From: JAGBWK01 sp964544595
GTDB lineage: Bacteria > Bacteroidota > Bacteroidia > Bacteroidales > Muribaculaceae
NCBI GenBank assembly: GCA_964544595.1
Contig: CAZJBM010000001.1
Coordinates: 62,001 to 126,000 of the forward strand
DNA: 64,000 nt
Reading direction: 5' to 3'
Shown: positions 8,991 to 18,835 of the stretch, piece by piece
Position numbering within the stretch: the first letter of the stretch is position 1
Layout: each line of letters starts with the position of its first letter
Notes under the pieces: model-generated
The model's input: only the letters and a program-made list of their open reading frames with translations
Told to the model about the DNA's origin: nothing
The model's database searches: none
Program-made: the position numbers and the translations under genes

Positions 8991-9807
8991 ATTTCAGCAA
9001 TTGCTGTTTCAGCCATTCGGTGACTATACCTATCACGTATTCGGGAGAATAATTGTAAGTATGATTTTCTCCCGGAATAATATGAAGGGTACTGTTGACA
9101 AGTGCTTTGTGATATCGCTCCGCGTAAGTGTAGGGAACAACAATGTCGGCCATGCCGTTGATGACAAGCGCGCGACCGGTATATCCGGCGGATGTCTCAT
9201 ATATAGGTAAATTCATGGCAGACTGAATGTACGGACGACCGACGGAACGACCGCCTCCAACTGGATAAGTTTCGTCGGACAAATGCCAGGGGTCAAAATG
9301 ACCGCCATGAGTCATCCCGCGCAGGGCATCGTCGCGTAGCACGGCTGCAGCTGAAAGCAAAACCTCACATTCGATTTGCGGATAGCCGCATTGTCCGCTT
9401 GCCATTGACGTGACGACCCCTCCCTGAGAGTGGCCTAACAGCGATATGTTTCTAGTGACGGATAATTGGCGGACATATGCGATGACGTTGATTAGGTCGT
9501 CAATTTCATTCGTGACAGTCATATCCTCAAATTTGCCGTCGCTTTGACCGCATCCGTTAAAGTCAAACCTGAGGACACCTATACCATACTGATTCAAATT
9601 TTTCACAAGAGGCTCAAAAAGGTGGAAAGTCATGTCTCCACCGAAGCCGTGCGAAAAAATCACTATCGGGCACTTCTCGCCGCTTTGCATAGACGGCAAC
9701 GAAATCCGGGCAGCTAACTTGCCTTGAGATCCGTCGATATAAAAGAGTTGGTTGTTTTCCGGAATTTCAGGAGACACAGCAACGGAGTTAAGGTCTATTT
9801 CAGCCAT
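8989..9807 (-). CDS. Alpha/beta hydrolase (serine esterase-like)
   Basis: A 272-aa cytoplasmic alpha/beta-hydrolase with no signal peptide. Visible landmarks: oxyanion region SHGFGGD, the nucleophile elbow GHSQGG (Ser about residue 126), an acid in NGMADIVVPY and a late His in GENHTYN, giving a complete Ser-Asp-His triad. The overall layout resembles small carboxylesterases and feruloyl-esterase-like hydrolases; the substrate cannot be told. It is a single gene on the minus strand, convergent with the nadD operon, with a rubredoxin gene upstream in the same direction. Confidence 0.85.
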   Translation of the reverse strand: MAEIDLNSVAVSPEIPENNQLFYIDGSQGKLAARISLPSMQSGEKCPIVIFSHGFGGDMTFHLFEPLVKNLNQYGIGVLRFDFNGCGQSDGKFEDMTVTNEIDDLINVIAYVRQLSVTRNISLLGHSQGGVVTSMASGQCGYPQIECEVLLSAAAVLRDDALRGMTHGGHFDPWHLSDETYPVGGGRSVGRPYIQSAMNLPIYETSAGYTGRALVINGMADIVVPYTYAERYHKALVNSTLHIIPGENHTYNYSPEYVIGIVTEWLKQQLLK

Positions 9808-9900
9808 AGTTATTTCAATAATTTTAAATTAGTCATGCCAATTTTTGTCTTTCGGGGAGACGGCGATAGTACGTTTCTTGACAAATTCAGAAATAAAAGC

Positions 9901-9934
9901 GGGAGAAATAGATCAGAACAGGTCTATTTCTCCC
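9901..9934 (-). terminator. Terminator of the rubredoxin gene
   Basis: Inverted repeat with arms GGGAGAAATAGAT (9901-9913) and GTCTATTTCTCCC (9922-9934); on the minus strand it follows the rubredoxin stop by 7 nt and is followed by GCTTTTATTTC. It separates rubredoxin from the hydrolase. Confidence 0.75.
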
Positions 9935-9941
9935 AAGATGT

Positions 9942-10103
9942 TTATTCTACCTTTGAGAACTGGTCTTTGCCGACTCCGCATATCGGGCATACGTAGTCGT
10001 CGGGAAGGTCTTCAAATTTTGTGCCGGGAGCGATGCCGTTATCAGGATCTCCAATTTCGGGGTCATAGACCCATTCACATACGTCGCAAATGTATTTGTC
10101 CAT
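9942..10103 (-). CDS. Rubredoxin
   Basis: A 53-aa single-iron electron carrier, too short for many gene finders. The translated sequence starts MDKYICDVCEWVYDPEIG and carries the two diagnostic knuckles CDVC (residues 6-9) and CPIC (residues 39-42), whose four cysteines bind Fe, plus the conserved aromatic positions around Tyr13 and the GTKFEDLPDDYVCP loop. Rubredoxins pass electrons to oxygen- and peroxide-reducing enzymes in anaerobes. No rubrerythrin or reductase gene is adjacent. A terminator follows directly. Confidence 0.97.
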   Translation of the reverse strand: MDKYICDVCEWVYDPEIGDPDNGIAPGTKFEDLPDDYVCPICGVGKDQFSKVE

Positions 10104-10259
10104 AATCGTTAAGTGGGGGATAAAGGGTTAAAGTTTCAGGGAAGTGCAATGGATAGCTCTTCATCTTCTGAAACATCTTTTGAGGCTTGATTGTTCATTA
10201 GTTGATAATTCGCGAAAACGCGACATATACATTTACATTGTCAACAAAAATTTTCATAA

Positions 10260-10625
10260 ATGAAAACGACAATACTTACCAAACGAGCTTATGAAGCGGC
10301 ATCGCCCTGCGACGGTTTTAGAATTTATGTCGATCGGCTTTGGCCGAGGGGTTTATCTCATGAAACCTTTCACTACGACCTCTGGGATAAGGAAGTGGCA
10401 CCCTCAACCGAGTTGCGCCAATGGTTCCATGAAAACCCCGAATCGGAATGGTCAGAATTTGAGACGCGCTATGAAAACGAGCTTCATAGCAATCCAGCAT
10501 ATATTGCGCTCAAAAAACTTGTCGATGATAAGCCTAAAGTGACACTGCTTTATTCGTCGCGCGATACGGTGCACAACAACGCAATCGTGGTTCAACGGCT
10601 CCTTTTATCCGAACTAACTGAATGA
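10260..10625 (+). CDS. DUF488 family protein (YeaO-like)
   Basis: A 121-aa soluble protein of the DUF488/YeaO group, recognised from RIYVDRLWPRGLS, the WHEN-like WFHENPESEWSEF stretch, the YENELHSNP motif, and the VTLLYSSRDTVHNNAIV end. The RLWPRG motif and terminal HN are family hallmarks. Its biochemical role is not established. It is a single gene divergent from rubredoxin and convergent with sprA; I see no strong promoter match upstream. Confidence 0.85.
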   Translation: MKTTILTKRAYEAASPCDGFRIYVDRLWPRGLSHETFHYDLWDKEVAPSTELRQWFHENPESEWSEFETRYENELHSNPAYIALKKLVDDKPKVTLLYSSRDTVHNNAIVVQRLLLSELTE

Positions 10626-10716
10626 ATAGTGTAGACTTGGTTTTCGCTCTCAATGATTTTTATGTCTCACGCTCAATGCAGACGGCAAAAGTATTAACTA
10701 ACCCCCAAAGAGTCTC

Positions 10717-13700
10717 TTAGCGGGCAAGGTTGAAGTTGAGGGAGAGGCCGTAGGATGAGTTGGAGGTCGGGTAGGAGGATGTGGTGACGATCGGGGTATT
10801 GACTTGATGGTCAAAGAATGCGCCGAGAGTGAGTTTGCGGCTCATTACATAGTTTGCCGTGAAGTTAATCGAGAGGGTGCGAGTGCCCGATGTGGGTTGA
10901 GTGTAGTTGCTCTCAATGCGGCGAATGAGCGCTTGGGTGTTTTGCAGAGAAAAATCGGCTTTGAGGGTCAAGTCATTGCTTACGCCTTGTTGCGACCCTT
11001 TCATTTTAAGGATAGTGTTGAAGCCCACGATTGTATATCCTGCGCCGAAGGTAAGACCTTTGGTAGTGGCCTCCACGACCTGTCCGGCCGAGGTATTAAG
11101 CGTCAGCGTACGCTGGTCGCGGTACTCAGCGTTGATGTTAAGGCCATTCTTGAGAGTAACAGCCGCTCCGATAAGCGGGGCGAATCGCTCTGTTATCGCC
11201 ACCGACGAAATATTGTAGGGCGAGGAGGGGAGAGGTTGCCCCGAAATATCATCGTAGACAAACCCGCGGCCGTCGCCTATGCCTACCCAGTTGAGGAACG
11301 ACCCGTAGTTGCCTACCGAATATGTGCACTGATAGGCATGAGAGAGGGTAAACGACTTCAGGTGGTCGCGAAGCCCGAAGTAGTTGATTAATCCGTCGTA
11401 GGTGATACGCCAGTTGGGTAACACGGCTCCGAAATCGGGGAAAGGATTAGTCCAGACCGTCTTGGGATCTTTGCCTGAATATGCTGCCACGAATGCGGGA
11501 ATGAGCACATCTGATGATGTTGTGCTTACGGTGCCGACTTCGGGATTGTAAGGCGCTCCGGCGACCGGACTGTTTTGCATGAATCCTGTTGTCGGATAGG
11601 TTGTGCCCTCGTAGCTTTGGTTAATGCGGTCGCGAACTATAGGGATATATTCGAGGAACTTATTGAACGACTCCGAGTTATAGCCGTCTTTGGCCGAAGA
11701 GCCTTTGAGCGCCGAAGCGAGTGCCCAGTGGGTCATGGTGAACGATCCGGCGAGCGACGTCGGCATATCGGCATACATGAATTGGGTCTGCTTGGTCTGC
11801 GAGGCCGTGCGGTTGAATGTGAGTTGGATTTTCAAGCCTTTGATCGGTTCGAGAGTAGCCTCGATGTTAAGCTCGTTGGAGTTGCTCCAGAGAGCGGGGG
11901 AGGTCTGACCGTTGTCGGTGATGAGCCATCCGCGTTCAAGAGCCTTCTGCATATATCCTTCGCCGGCAAAACCAAAGGCGAAATCAAGGCCTGGAGCCAT
12001 TGGCCCGTAAGAGAGTGACTGGCCGAAGATATTGCCGATTTCGGGCGCATAGAGAGGCAAAGTCATAGTGTTGCCTTTTTTCCAGCGCACCGACACGTTG
12101 CGCGGGCTCATGATGAGACGGGTAGTGTATTCGGCCACTTCGCGCCATGGGCTCTTCTGGTCTTTCAGCAACTCGTCGATCACGAAGTTGAGCGTAGTGT
12201 CGGCTTTTGTCAGAATCTCAACATTGTTGGCGTCGATGATTTTATGCTTTATGGGGAATTTTGCGCCATCGGTAGTGGTGGCGGTAATCTTAAGTTTATT
12301 GGTGCGCAGATTGTGCTTAATCGTCAGTGTCGTGTCGGATTTGAGCTCAAAAGTGCGCTCGAAATGCTTGGGCTGTCGCTTGCGTTGCGGCTGATTGTTG
12401 CGCTGCGCGGCGAATCGCTTATCGACATCCTTTACAAATGGTATCTTCTTGTAGAGAGACTCGAAGTTGAATCGTCCGTCGGCATTCCATGTCGACTGGT
12501 TAGCAACCGTGTTGCCAATGCTGATTCCTTCGTACGACGCGCCTCTATCCCACCTATAAGTGGAGTTATAGGTGACGTTGGCGGTAAGGAAATCGAGTAC
12601 GGGGATACGGCTGAACGGCGCCTTATATGACGCGGTGAAAGTCTGGTTGTAGCTCCAGGGTGTACCCATCGAGAGGATTGACGACCATACGGTGTCTTTC
12701 CAAGCTTTGTATTGGTCTGGGAACAGTTTTTTGTTGACAGCTCCGATCGTCTCCTCGATTCTGGCTGATGTATTTGATGAGAACGAGAGATTAAGCGACT
12801 TGGTTAGGTTCCAAGTGATGTTAAACTGGCGATCCCATAAGAAGTTTTTGCTTACCGAAACCGGGAGCTGGAACATTACGTCGCGCTCCGAGCGCGTCTG
12901 CAGCTCGTAGTAATAACGCGACATTGTGGTAAGGAACGAGATGGAGTTGGGAAGATAGGTGAGTTCCCAGTCTTTGATAAATTTCAGATTCTTGTTTTTG
13001 CTCTTAATGAAGCTGAAAGGCTTCACATTGGCGTTGTAGGGAGAGTATTGGTAAGAGAAAGAGCCTCGGTAGTCGTTGGTGTTCTCATACTCGGTGGTGG
13101 GGTCGATTTTCGACCGCTTGTTGAATGAGAAATTAAACGTGAAGTTGGCAGGGTCCCAAGGCATAGGCTTTTCGCCCTTCACGTCAAATTTCATGCCCGA
13201 CAAAGAGAAGCTCTGGATAGTGGTGCGCTCTACCGCGAAAGCGTTAATCGAGTCCTTGCCGTGCTTTGTAGGCTCGGCGTCGAGCGCATCTTTCAGAAGC
13301 ACGTCTTGGTCGAGGGGATTGTATTTAGGAGTGGTTTTCTCTTTAGAAACAGAATAGTAGACCGGGGCTTTGAGGGCGACTTTCTCTGGGAGGAAGCGGC
13401 CCATATCGGCTTGCACAGCGAAATTGTACTGTTCGTAATCGTCCATGCGGCGCTCGTTGAGACTCTGGTCAACGCTGCCGAAGCCGGCGGTCTCTACATG
13501 TGCCCCGAAATTAAGCGTCGCGATGTCGGAGAGGCCCAGGTTGACATTTGCTTTGGCCGCCCAGCCGCCATCTTCGTTGAAGTCAGTGACCTTAAGCTCA
13601 TTGACCCACACGGTGCCGTCTTTGCGTACCGACGACTTGTTGCGCACGCCGACAAGCATCACGCGCACGTCGCTGAGCGACGGATTACCCATCACGGCAA

Positions 13701-16700
13701 TCGAGTTGCGCTCGTTGTCGGGGTCGCGGCCGGTGAACAGCGTGGCGTAGCCAACTCCGCTCCCTTCCTCGTTTTTGGCCCGGTTGCGCTCATTCTTGAG
13801 GTCGACAAGGCTTTGGAAGGCGAAGTCGAGGAAGTTCTCGCGGGGCCATACGATGTAACGGTCTGATACGAGGTCGTTGTTGTATTTTCCGTGGGGAGTG
13901 AGCGTAAGAGGCATCTCATACTCGTAGAAGTTGCTCTTAACGTCGGTGCCGAGGCGGACAACGAGAGACAACTCTCCGTCGCGCAGGTTGGTGACATCAT
14001 CGATCAGGCTCTCGGCGTGAACCCACATCTGCATACGTTTGTAGTTACGCAGGTCGCGCTGCGTGTTAAGGTAAATGGCGCGCGCGTCGCCGGCATCGAG
14101 ATTTGTGACTTTAAGCGAAAGTGACTGCTCGTTGAGCTGCGTGATTTGCGACTGGCCAGGGTCGGTGGCGCGTGTCACGCCGGGAGGGAGCACGTAGTTG
14201 ACAGGCTCGCGCGAAGCGTTCTCCTCGATATTAACTACCGACACGTCGAGATTGCCCTCGGCCGGAGTGTCGCCGCGGGTGTTCAGGTTAAACTTGTAGG
14301 GGCGCCATTCGCCTCTGATAAGCTCAAGGGTGGCGAATCGAAGGTGGGTCACCTCCTTAAATCCGGTCATGAATATGCGGGCGAAGCGTATCGAGGAGAA
14401 ATCCTTGATAGAGCCGACCACTTTCTCATACTCGGCCAATGGAATCTTAAACTGATACCATTCAACTTCCTGGTTGTTGCCGTCGCGGGTCGGAACGATA
14501 GCGGTGCGCTTGTCGGTGATGTAGTTTTTACCCACGACCAGGTCCTCGGGGCGGATCGAAACGCGATATTGGAAGTAACGCTCGTATTCATTGAGGGTGT
14601 TGTCCTGGTTGATGTCCTCGACGTCGGGCACTGAACGAGCCGACTGGTAAAGTGGTTCAGGCGCATCGTCGGGGTTAAGCGAGTTGCCCTCGACGCCGTT
14701 GTATCTTTTGTATCGTTCAAGCACCGAAAGACGCTGCTCGTCGTAGTCGTAGCCGCGGAAGAAGTGATAATTATCGCCTGCCGGGTCATTGAATGGCGAG
14801 AACTGGTCGGCGCTCATCGCGGCCACGGTTTCTGGCGAAAGTGTCTGGCGCAGCTGCTCAAGGTAGGTTTGATAAGAGGGGAACGAGAACTCCGCGTCGT
14901 TGCGCAGACCGTCGAGACCGACGTCCTGAGCGTTGCGGCTACCGGTATTGTTGTCGAAGGAGTAAGTGAGCGAATTTTGCGACGACACGTTGCCCCAAAC
15001 GGTTTGTTTGAGGAACTCATCGTTGCCGTCGTAGGGGATGCCGTTCTCGTATGACTTCAATCCGTCCTTAAGAATATCCTCTGAAATCTCGCCGAAGTTG
15101 AAATAGAGGTCGCCACCCGAATAGTTGGGGTTATCAGGGTCGAGGAAAGGATTAAGCATCCAGAACTCGATATATTCGATATTCGACTGCTCGAAGTTGG
15201 TATTCTCCATTTTGCGCATGATACCGCCCCAACGGCGTTCGGGATTAGTGAAGGTGCCGTCGGAGTTAAGGTTGTGGGCATCAAGGTTGTAGGGGCCGCG
15301 CTCGGTCGGGTAGAAAGAGAGGTTGAATGTCTGCACGAGATTAGACTCTCCATAGCTCAGTTCGCGTCCGGGCCAAACCTCGGTCGATTTCACCTCGCGC
15401 ACGTAAGGATTGGAGAGTTGCTTTAGGTCGGCTCGGATGTAACCGGGGCAGAGCGACGAGTTGCGGTCGGTAAACATTCGGTCGATTGTGTACCAGTTGA
15501 GCAGGGCGCGGTTTTTGCCGTAGTCGACATTGTTGGACAGGGCGGCTTCGGGGAAGAGCGCGCCAGGGGTAGGGTCGTAGGGAGTTGAGGCGAGGAACCA
15601 TGAATAAGGCGATCTCAGGTCAATACCCATCTGAGCGTTCTCGAAGTCGTCGAGATATGAGCTACCCTTGTTCGACCCGCTCTTTTGAGCATGGGGAACA
15701 AGCTTGGCGTACTCGGCCGTGACGCTGAGTTTTGATGGCGCGGTGGCATTGACGGTCGGAATCTTGTTGAGCAGGTTTGTAAGCCACATGAATTCCGATT
15801 GATAGGCGAGATTAAAGCCGAACATCGAGTTGTTGATCAGCTCGTCGCCAATATTCACTTTTTCAGTAAGAGCGCGCTCAGAGAAGTGGAGCAGCGTGGC
15901 GCCCACATTGAAATTCTTATTGATCTTATATTGCAGATCGAGGCCGAGGAGCGTTTTACGTTGCATCGAGAACAGCGATTGATTCTCCATGGTCACCGAA
16001 ACGCTCTGCCCTGAGTCGATGATGCTTTGGTTAGTGATAGTGACAATACCCATCGAATAGTCGACCGTATAGTCGCTATTCTCGATCAGGCGTTGACCTC
16101 CGGCCATGACGATAACCGAGCCGCGGGGCACGTTCATGGCGTTCAAGCGAATCTGCGAGCCCGACGACGCCTGATACTGGCCTGAGAGGATGAACTTATT
16201 CTTGTCGGCAAACTGTTGAGCCACTACGAGGGTAGAGTCATAAAGCTCTTTGTAGACGTAGTTGCGCGCGATAGTGGGGTCGCCGATGACGCTTTCGAGA
16301 TGAGTGCCGAAAGGCTCCGCAACCGGGAATATGATTTTGCCTTGAGCCGCTTGCACTGTATACCCTTCGAGGAAATCGAAGAAGCCATCGGGATTTGACT
16401 CCTCGTTGGTGTCGAGTCGGTCGAGGTTCATCAACTGCAGTATAGGCTTGTTATTGAGCCCTGCTATGGGGAGATAGTTGATTTGGGTGCCTGTGGTGTC
16501 GCTCAGATATTTGATATTGAGGCGAAAATTCTGTTTCTGCACCTGGTAAGCCCCGAGCGAGTAAACGTTTCTCATCATCAGCTTCCATGCGGGAAGATGC
16601 GGGTCGATGGTTGTAGACTTTATCATCTTCACGTAGAGCGACTGGTCGGTGGAAGTGATGTCGGATGAGAATTCACCTACCTGATATACCTGGCCGTTGA

Positions 16701-18186
16701 GCGTGTATTCGAATGCGACGCCAAGCACCTCGTCGGAGTTGAGCGCCGACTTGATCGATATGTAGCCTAAGGTGGAGTTGAAGGTATATTCCGACGATGT
16801 CAGCAATCGCGCGCTCTCAACTTTCTCATAGTCTTTACCCCCTTCTATACCGTAGGCGCGGAGAGGCTCAAGGGCCTGGGTCACGGTGTTGATGTTTCGC
16901 GCCTCGGGATAGTCGTTCTTTATTGTCGACAAGAGGTTATTGGAGTGGTTTGAGGGATTGATGTAAGCGGTGTTTGGAATCCAGTGATTGTTAGTCAGAT
17001 TACTGGCTTCGCCGAGGTCGGCGAAGGCCACGATGTTACGGCTCTGGTTGTAATTGTTGCTTTTGTTGGTAATCCACACCTCAAGTCGGGTGATTTTTAT
17101 GCCTGAAAGCACAAACGGCAACTTCGAGGCGAAGTAGTCGTAGTTGTCATAGAAATATTGAGATAGGAAGAAGTGGCGGTTTTGGTCGTATTGGTCGGCA
17201 TTGACCGAGAATTCTGTCGTCTGCACGCCGCCCTTGGTGTTTACTGTTTTAGACTCTGAGTTTTGCTGCGATACCAATAGGGTAGCGGTAAGTTTGCCGA
17301 ATTGGAGTTGCGACTTCATACCGAAGAGGGCCGTACCTCCGCGAATGAGCGATGAGCCTGTGGTCATTGACACATTACCGGCTTCGATTGACTTGACTAT
17401 ATCGTCCTCTTCGCCTTCGTAGGCGAGCTTGAGATTTTTAGAGTCGAAGTCGAAGGTCGCGTCGGTGTTATATGTCATGTTGAATTTCAGGCGATTACCA
17501 ACCGAAGCGTTGATATTGGCCTGAATTTTCTGGTCGAAGTCGAAATATGTTTTTCGGCGAGCGCTAAGCGAGAGCGAAGGGTTGTCGGTCTTATTGGAGT
17601 TGATGCCCATTTTGAGCTGAATGGAGCCGGTGGTCTGGAGCTTGACGCCGCCGGGGCCGAAGATTTTTTCCAACGGACCGAGAGCGAAGTTCATGTCAAG
17701 GATATTAAACGGCTCTTTCTCCTTCTGCTCAAAGGTTTCGCGGTTGCGTTCCTGGAAATAATTTGACATCGAGCGGCGGATCTGCCAGTTATTGTACTGC
17801 TGCTCGGTCAGAATGAAGGGCGTGGCGATCTCGTGGTCGCCAACCTTTGTGCGTATGATGTAGGTATGCGTAGATGGGTCGTATTCAGCGACTATCTGTA
17901 CGTTGGATGGAGTGGCGAGGTCAGCGGCCAGTTCATCCTCCATCAGCTGTTCGTAGGACACGGGCACGGTCTGCTGCACCGGAAACGGCATCATTATCGA
18001 ATCGTTGGTGTTAGCAGGGCCCGGAAGAAGATTTTGAGGCGAAGAAGGCACGGGGAGCGGCGGTGGCGTCACTCCCGCAGGCTTGATCAGCTGGGCCATG
18101 CCTGTAGCGAAAACCGTAATGATAATCGCAACCGCTGCGGCGATTGAATATATGCGTCGTGAATATCGTTTAAGTGGTTTGCTCAT
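10717..18186 (-). CDS. sprA: T9SS outer-membrane translocon SprA
   Basis: At 2489 aa this is the giant beta-barrel translocon of the type 9 secretion system (Sov in Porphyromonas gingivalis, SprA in Flavobacterium), which passes folded CTD-bearing proteins through the outer membrane. It has an N-terminal hydrophobic export segment (about residues 13-31), then a proline-rich linker, and long SprA-type domains of amphipathic strands. The length matches known homologues and the C-terminus ends in a strand-like SSYGLSLNFNLAR. It is the last gene of the META-ruvA-sprA unit; ruvA directly before sprA is a recurrent Bacteroidetes order. Two likely cargo proteins are encoded elsewhere in the window. 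Other T9SS genes (porK-N, porV) are not here. Confidence 0.96.
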   Translation of the reverse strand: MSKPLKRYSRRIYSIAAAVAIIITVFATGMAQLIKPAGVTPPPLPVPSSPQNLLPGPANTNDSIMMPFPVQQTVPVSYEQLMEDELAADLATPSNVQIVAEYDPSTHTYIIRTKVGDHEIATPFILTEQQYNNWQIRRSMSNYFQERNRETFEQKEKEPFNILDMNFALGPLEKIFGPGGVKLQTTGSIQLKMGINSNKTDNPSLSLSARRKTYFDFDQKIQANINASVGNRLKFNMTYNTDATFDFDSKNLKLAYEGEEDDIVKSIEAGNVSMTTGSSLIRGGTALFGMKSQLQFGKLTATLLVSQQNSESKTVNTKGGVQTTEFSVNADQYDQNRHFFLSQYFYDNYDYFASKLPFVLSGIKITRLEVWITNKSNNYNQSRNIVAFADLGEASNLTNNHWIPNTAYINPSNHSNNLLSTIKNDYPEARNINTVTQALEPLRAYGIEGGKDYEKVESARLLTSSEYTFNSTLGYISIKSALNSDEVLGVAFEYTLNGQVYQVGEFSSDITSTDQSLYVKMIKSTTIDPHLPAWKLMMRNVYSLGAYQVQKQNFRLNIKYLSDTTGTQINYLPIAGLNNKPILQLMNLDRLDTNEESNPDGFFDFLEGYTVQAAQGKIIFPVAEPFGTHLESVIGDPTIARNYVYKELYDSTLVVAQQFADKNKFILSGQYQASSGSQIRLNAMNVPRGSVIVMAGGQRLIENSDYTVDYSMGIVTITNQSIIDSGQSVSVTMENQSLFSMQRKTLLGLDLQYKINKNFNVGATLLHFSERALTEKVNIGDELINNSMFGFNLAYQSEFMWLTNLLNKIPTVNATAPSKLSVTAEYAKLVPHAQKSGSNKGSSYLDDFENAQMGIDLRSPYSWFLASTPYDPTPGALFPEAALSNNVDYGKNRALLNWYTIDRMFTDRNSSLCPGYIRADLKQLSNPYVREVKSTEVWPGRELSYGESNLVQTFNLSFYPTERGPYNLDAHNLNSDGTFTNPERRWGGIMRKMENTNFEQSNIEYIEFWMLNPFLDPDNPNYSGGDLYFNFGEISEDILKDGLKSYENGIPYDGNDEFLKQTVWGNVSSQNSLTYSFDNNTGSRNAQDVGLDGLRNDAEFSFPSYQTYLEQLRQTLSPETVAAMSADQFSPFNDPAGDNYHFFRGYDYDEQRLSVLERYKRYNGVEGNSLNPDDAPEPLYQSARSVPDVEDINQDNTLNEYERYFQYRVSIRPEDLVVGKNYITDKRTAIVPTRDGNNQEVEWYQFKIPLAEYEKVVGSIKDFSSIRFARIFMTGFKEVTHLRFATLELIRGEWRPYKFNLNTRGDTPAEGNLDVSVVNIEENASREPVNYVLPPGVTRATDPGQSQITQLNEQSLSLKVTNLDAGDARAIYLNTQRDLRNYKRMQMWVHAESLIDDVTNLRDGELSLVVRLGTDVKSNFYEYEMPLTLTPHGKYNNDLVSDRYIVWPRENFLDFAFQSLVDLKNERNRAKNEEGSGVGYATLFTGRDPDNERNSIAVMGNPSLSDVRVMLVGVRNKSSVRKDGTVWVNELKVTDFNEDGGWAAKANVNLGLSDIATLNFGAHVETAGFGSVDQSLNERRMDDYEQYNFAVQADMGRFLPEKVALKAPVYYSVSKEKTTPKYNPLDQDVLLKDALDAEPTKHGKDSINAFAVERTTIQSFSLSGMKFDVKGEKPMPWDPANFTFNFSFNKRSKIDPTTEYENTNDYRGSFSYQYSPYNANVKPFSFIKSKNKNLKFIKDWELTYLPNSISFLTTMSRYYYELQTRSERDVMFQLPVSVSKNFLWDRQFNITWNLTKSLNLSFSSNTSARIEETIGAVNKKLFPDQYKAWKDTVWSSILSMGTPWSYNQTFTASYKAPFSRIPVLDFLTANVTYNSTYRWDRGASYEGISIGNTVANQSTWNADGRFNFESLYKKIPFVKDVDKRFAAQRNNQPQRKRQPKHFERTFELKSDTTLTIKHNLRTNKLKITATTTDGAKFPIKHKIIDANNVEILTKADTTLNFVIDELLKDQKSPWREVAEYTTRLIMSPRNVSVRWKKGNTMTLPLYAPEIGNIFGQSLSYGPMAPGLDFAFGFAGEGYMQKALERGWLITDNGQTSPALWSNSNELNIEATLEPIKGLKIQLTFNRTASQTKQTQFMYADMPTSLAGSFTMTHWALASALKGSSAKDGYNSESFNKFLEYIPIVRDRINQSYEGTTYPTTGFMQNSPVAGAPYNPEVGTVSTTSSDVLIPAFVAAYSGKDPKTVWTNPFPDFGAVLPNWRITYDGLINYFGLRDHLKSFTLSHAYQCTYSVGNYGSFLNWVGIGDGRGFVYDDISGQPLPSSPYNISSVAITERFAPLIGAAVTLKNGLNINAEYRDQRTLTLNTSAGQVVEATTKGLTFGAGYTIVGFNTILKMKGSQQGVSNDLTLKADFSLQNTQALIRRIESNYTQPTSGTRTLSINFTANYVMSRKLTLGAFFDHQVNTPIVTTSSYPTSNSSYGLSLNFNLAR

Positions 18187-18235
18187 TTGGTGGCTCTACG
18201 CGGGGCGTATGCTCGGTGCATACCTTGCTACGTGA

Positions 18236-18823
18236 TTAATGGAGCATTGCCATGGCCTTCTTTATGGCAGTGTCGACCTTGATGGATGGGTCGGCCTCGA
18301 AAAGCTTTTTCAGGGCTTTGACCGAAGCCGCTTTTTGGAATCCGAGCACGACGAGAGCCGACAGCGCTTCGTCGAACACGTCGGATGAGAATGAAGGCTG
18401 ATTTAATAACGTAGAATCAGTCGGTTTTATTTTATCCTTGAGGTCAACAATTATTCTTTCGGCTGTTTTCGCCCCTATTCCCTTCACATTTTTGAGAATA
18501 CGCACTTCCCCGGCGAGTATCACCTGCTCAAGTTCGGCCACAGGGATAGCCGATAAAATCATGCGGGCGGTGTTGGCCCCTACTCCCGACACCCCTATAA
18601 GCAGCCGAAACATCGCGCGCTCGGGCTCGTCGAGAAATCCGTAGAGTGTCCATGCGTCCTCTCTTATCACCTCATGAACACGAAGCGTAGCCGATGAAGC
18701 GTTTTCGAGCGAGTTGAAGCAGGGGAGCGATATGTTGATGAGATAGCCTACGCCTCCCGCGGTCTCAATGACCGCGTAGGCCGGAGTCAATTCGGTAATC
18801 TTGCCTTTGATGAATTCTATCAT
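18236..18823 (-). CDS. ruvA: Holliday junction branch-migration protein RuvA
   Basis: Tetrameric Holliday-junction-binding subunit that loads the RuvB motor. The 195-aa protein has the N-terminal OB-fold (MIEFIKGKITELTPAYAVIE), two helix-hairpin-helix motifs (LLIGVSGVGANTARMIL, about residues 77-93, and LKNVKGIGAKTAERII, about 110-125), and a C-terminal RuvB-binding domain. It starts 13 nt after the META-domain gene and lies 49 nt before sprA, so it is cotranscribed with both. ruvB and ruvC are not in the window. Confidence 0.97.
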   Translation of the reverse strand: MIEFIKGKITELTPAYAVIETAGGVGYLINISLPCFNSLENASSATLRVHEVIREDAWTLYGFLDEPERAMFRLLIGVSGVGANTARMILSAIPVAELEQVILAGEVRILKNVKGIGAKTAERIIVDLKDKIKPTDSTLLNQPSFSSDVFDEALSALVVLGFQKAASVKALKKLFEADPSIKVDTAIKKAMAMLH

Positions 18824-18835
18824 TACTGCGTGCGC

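Noticed and set aside
13261..14634. Long plus-strand frames inside sprA
   Set aside because: They lie antisense to a confidently identified gene and have no family motifs.
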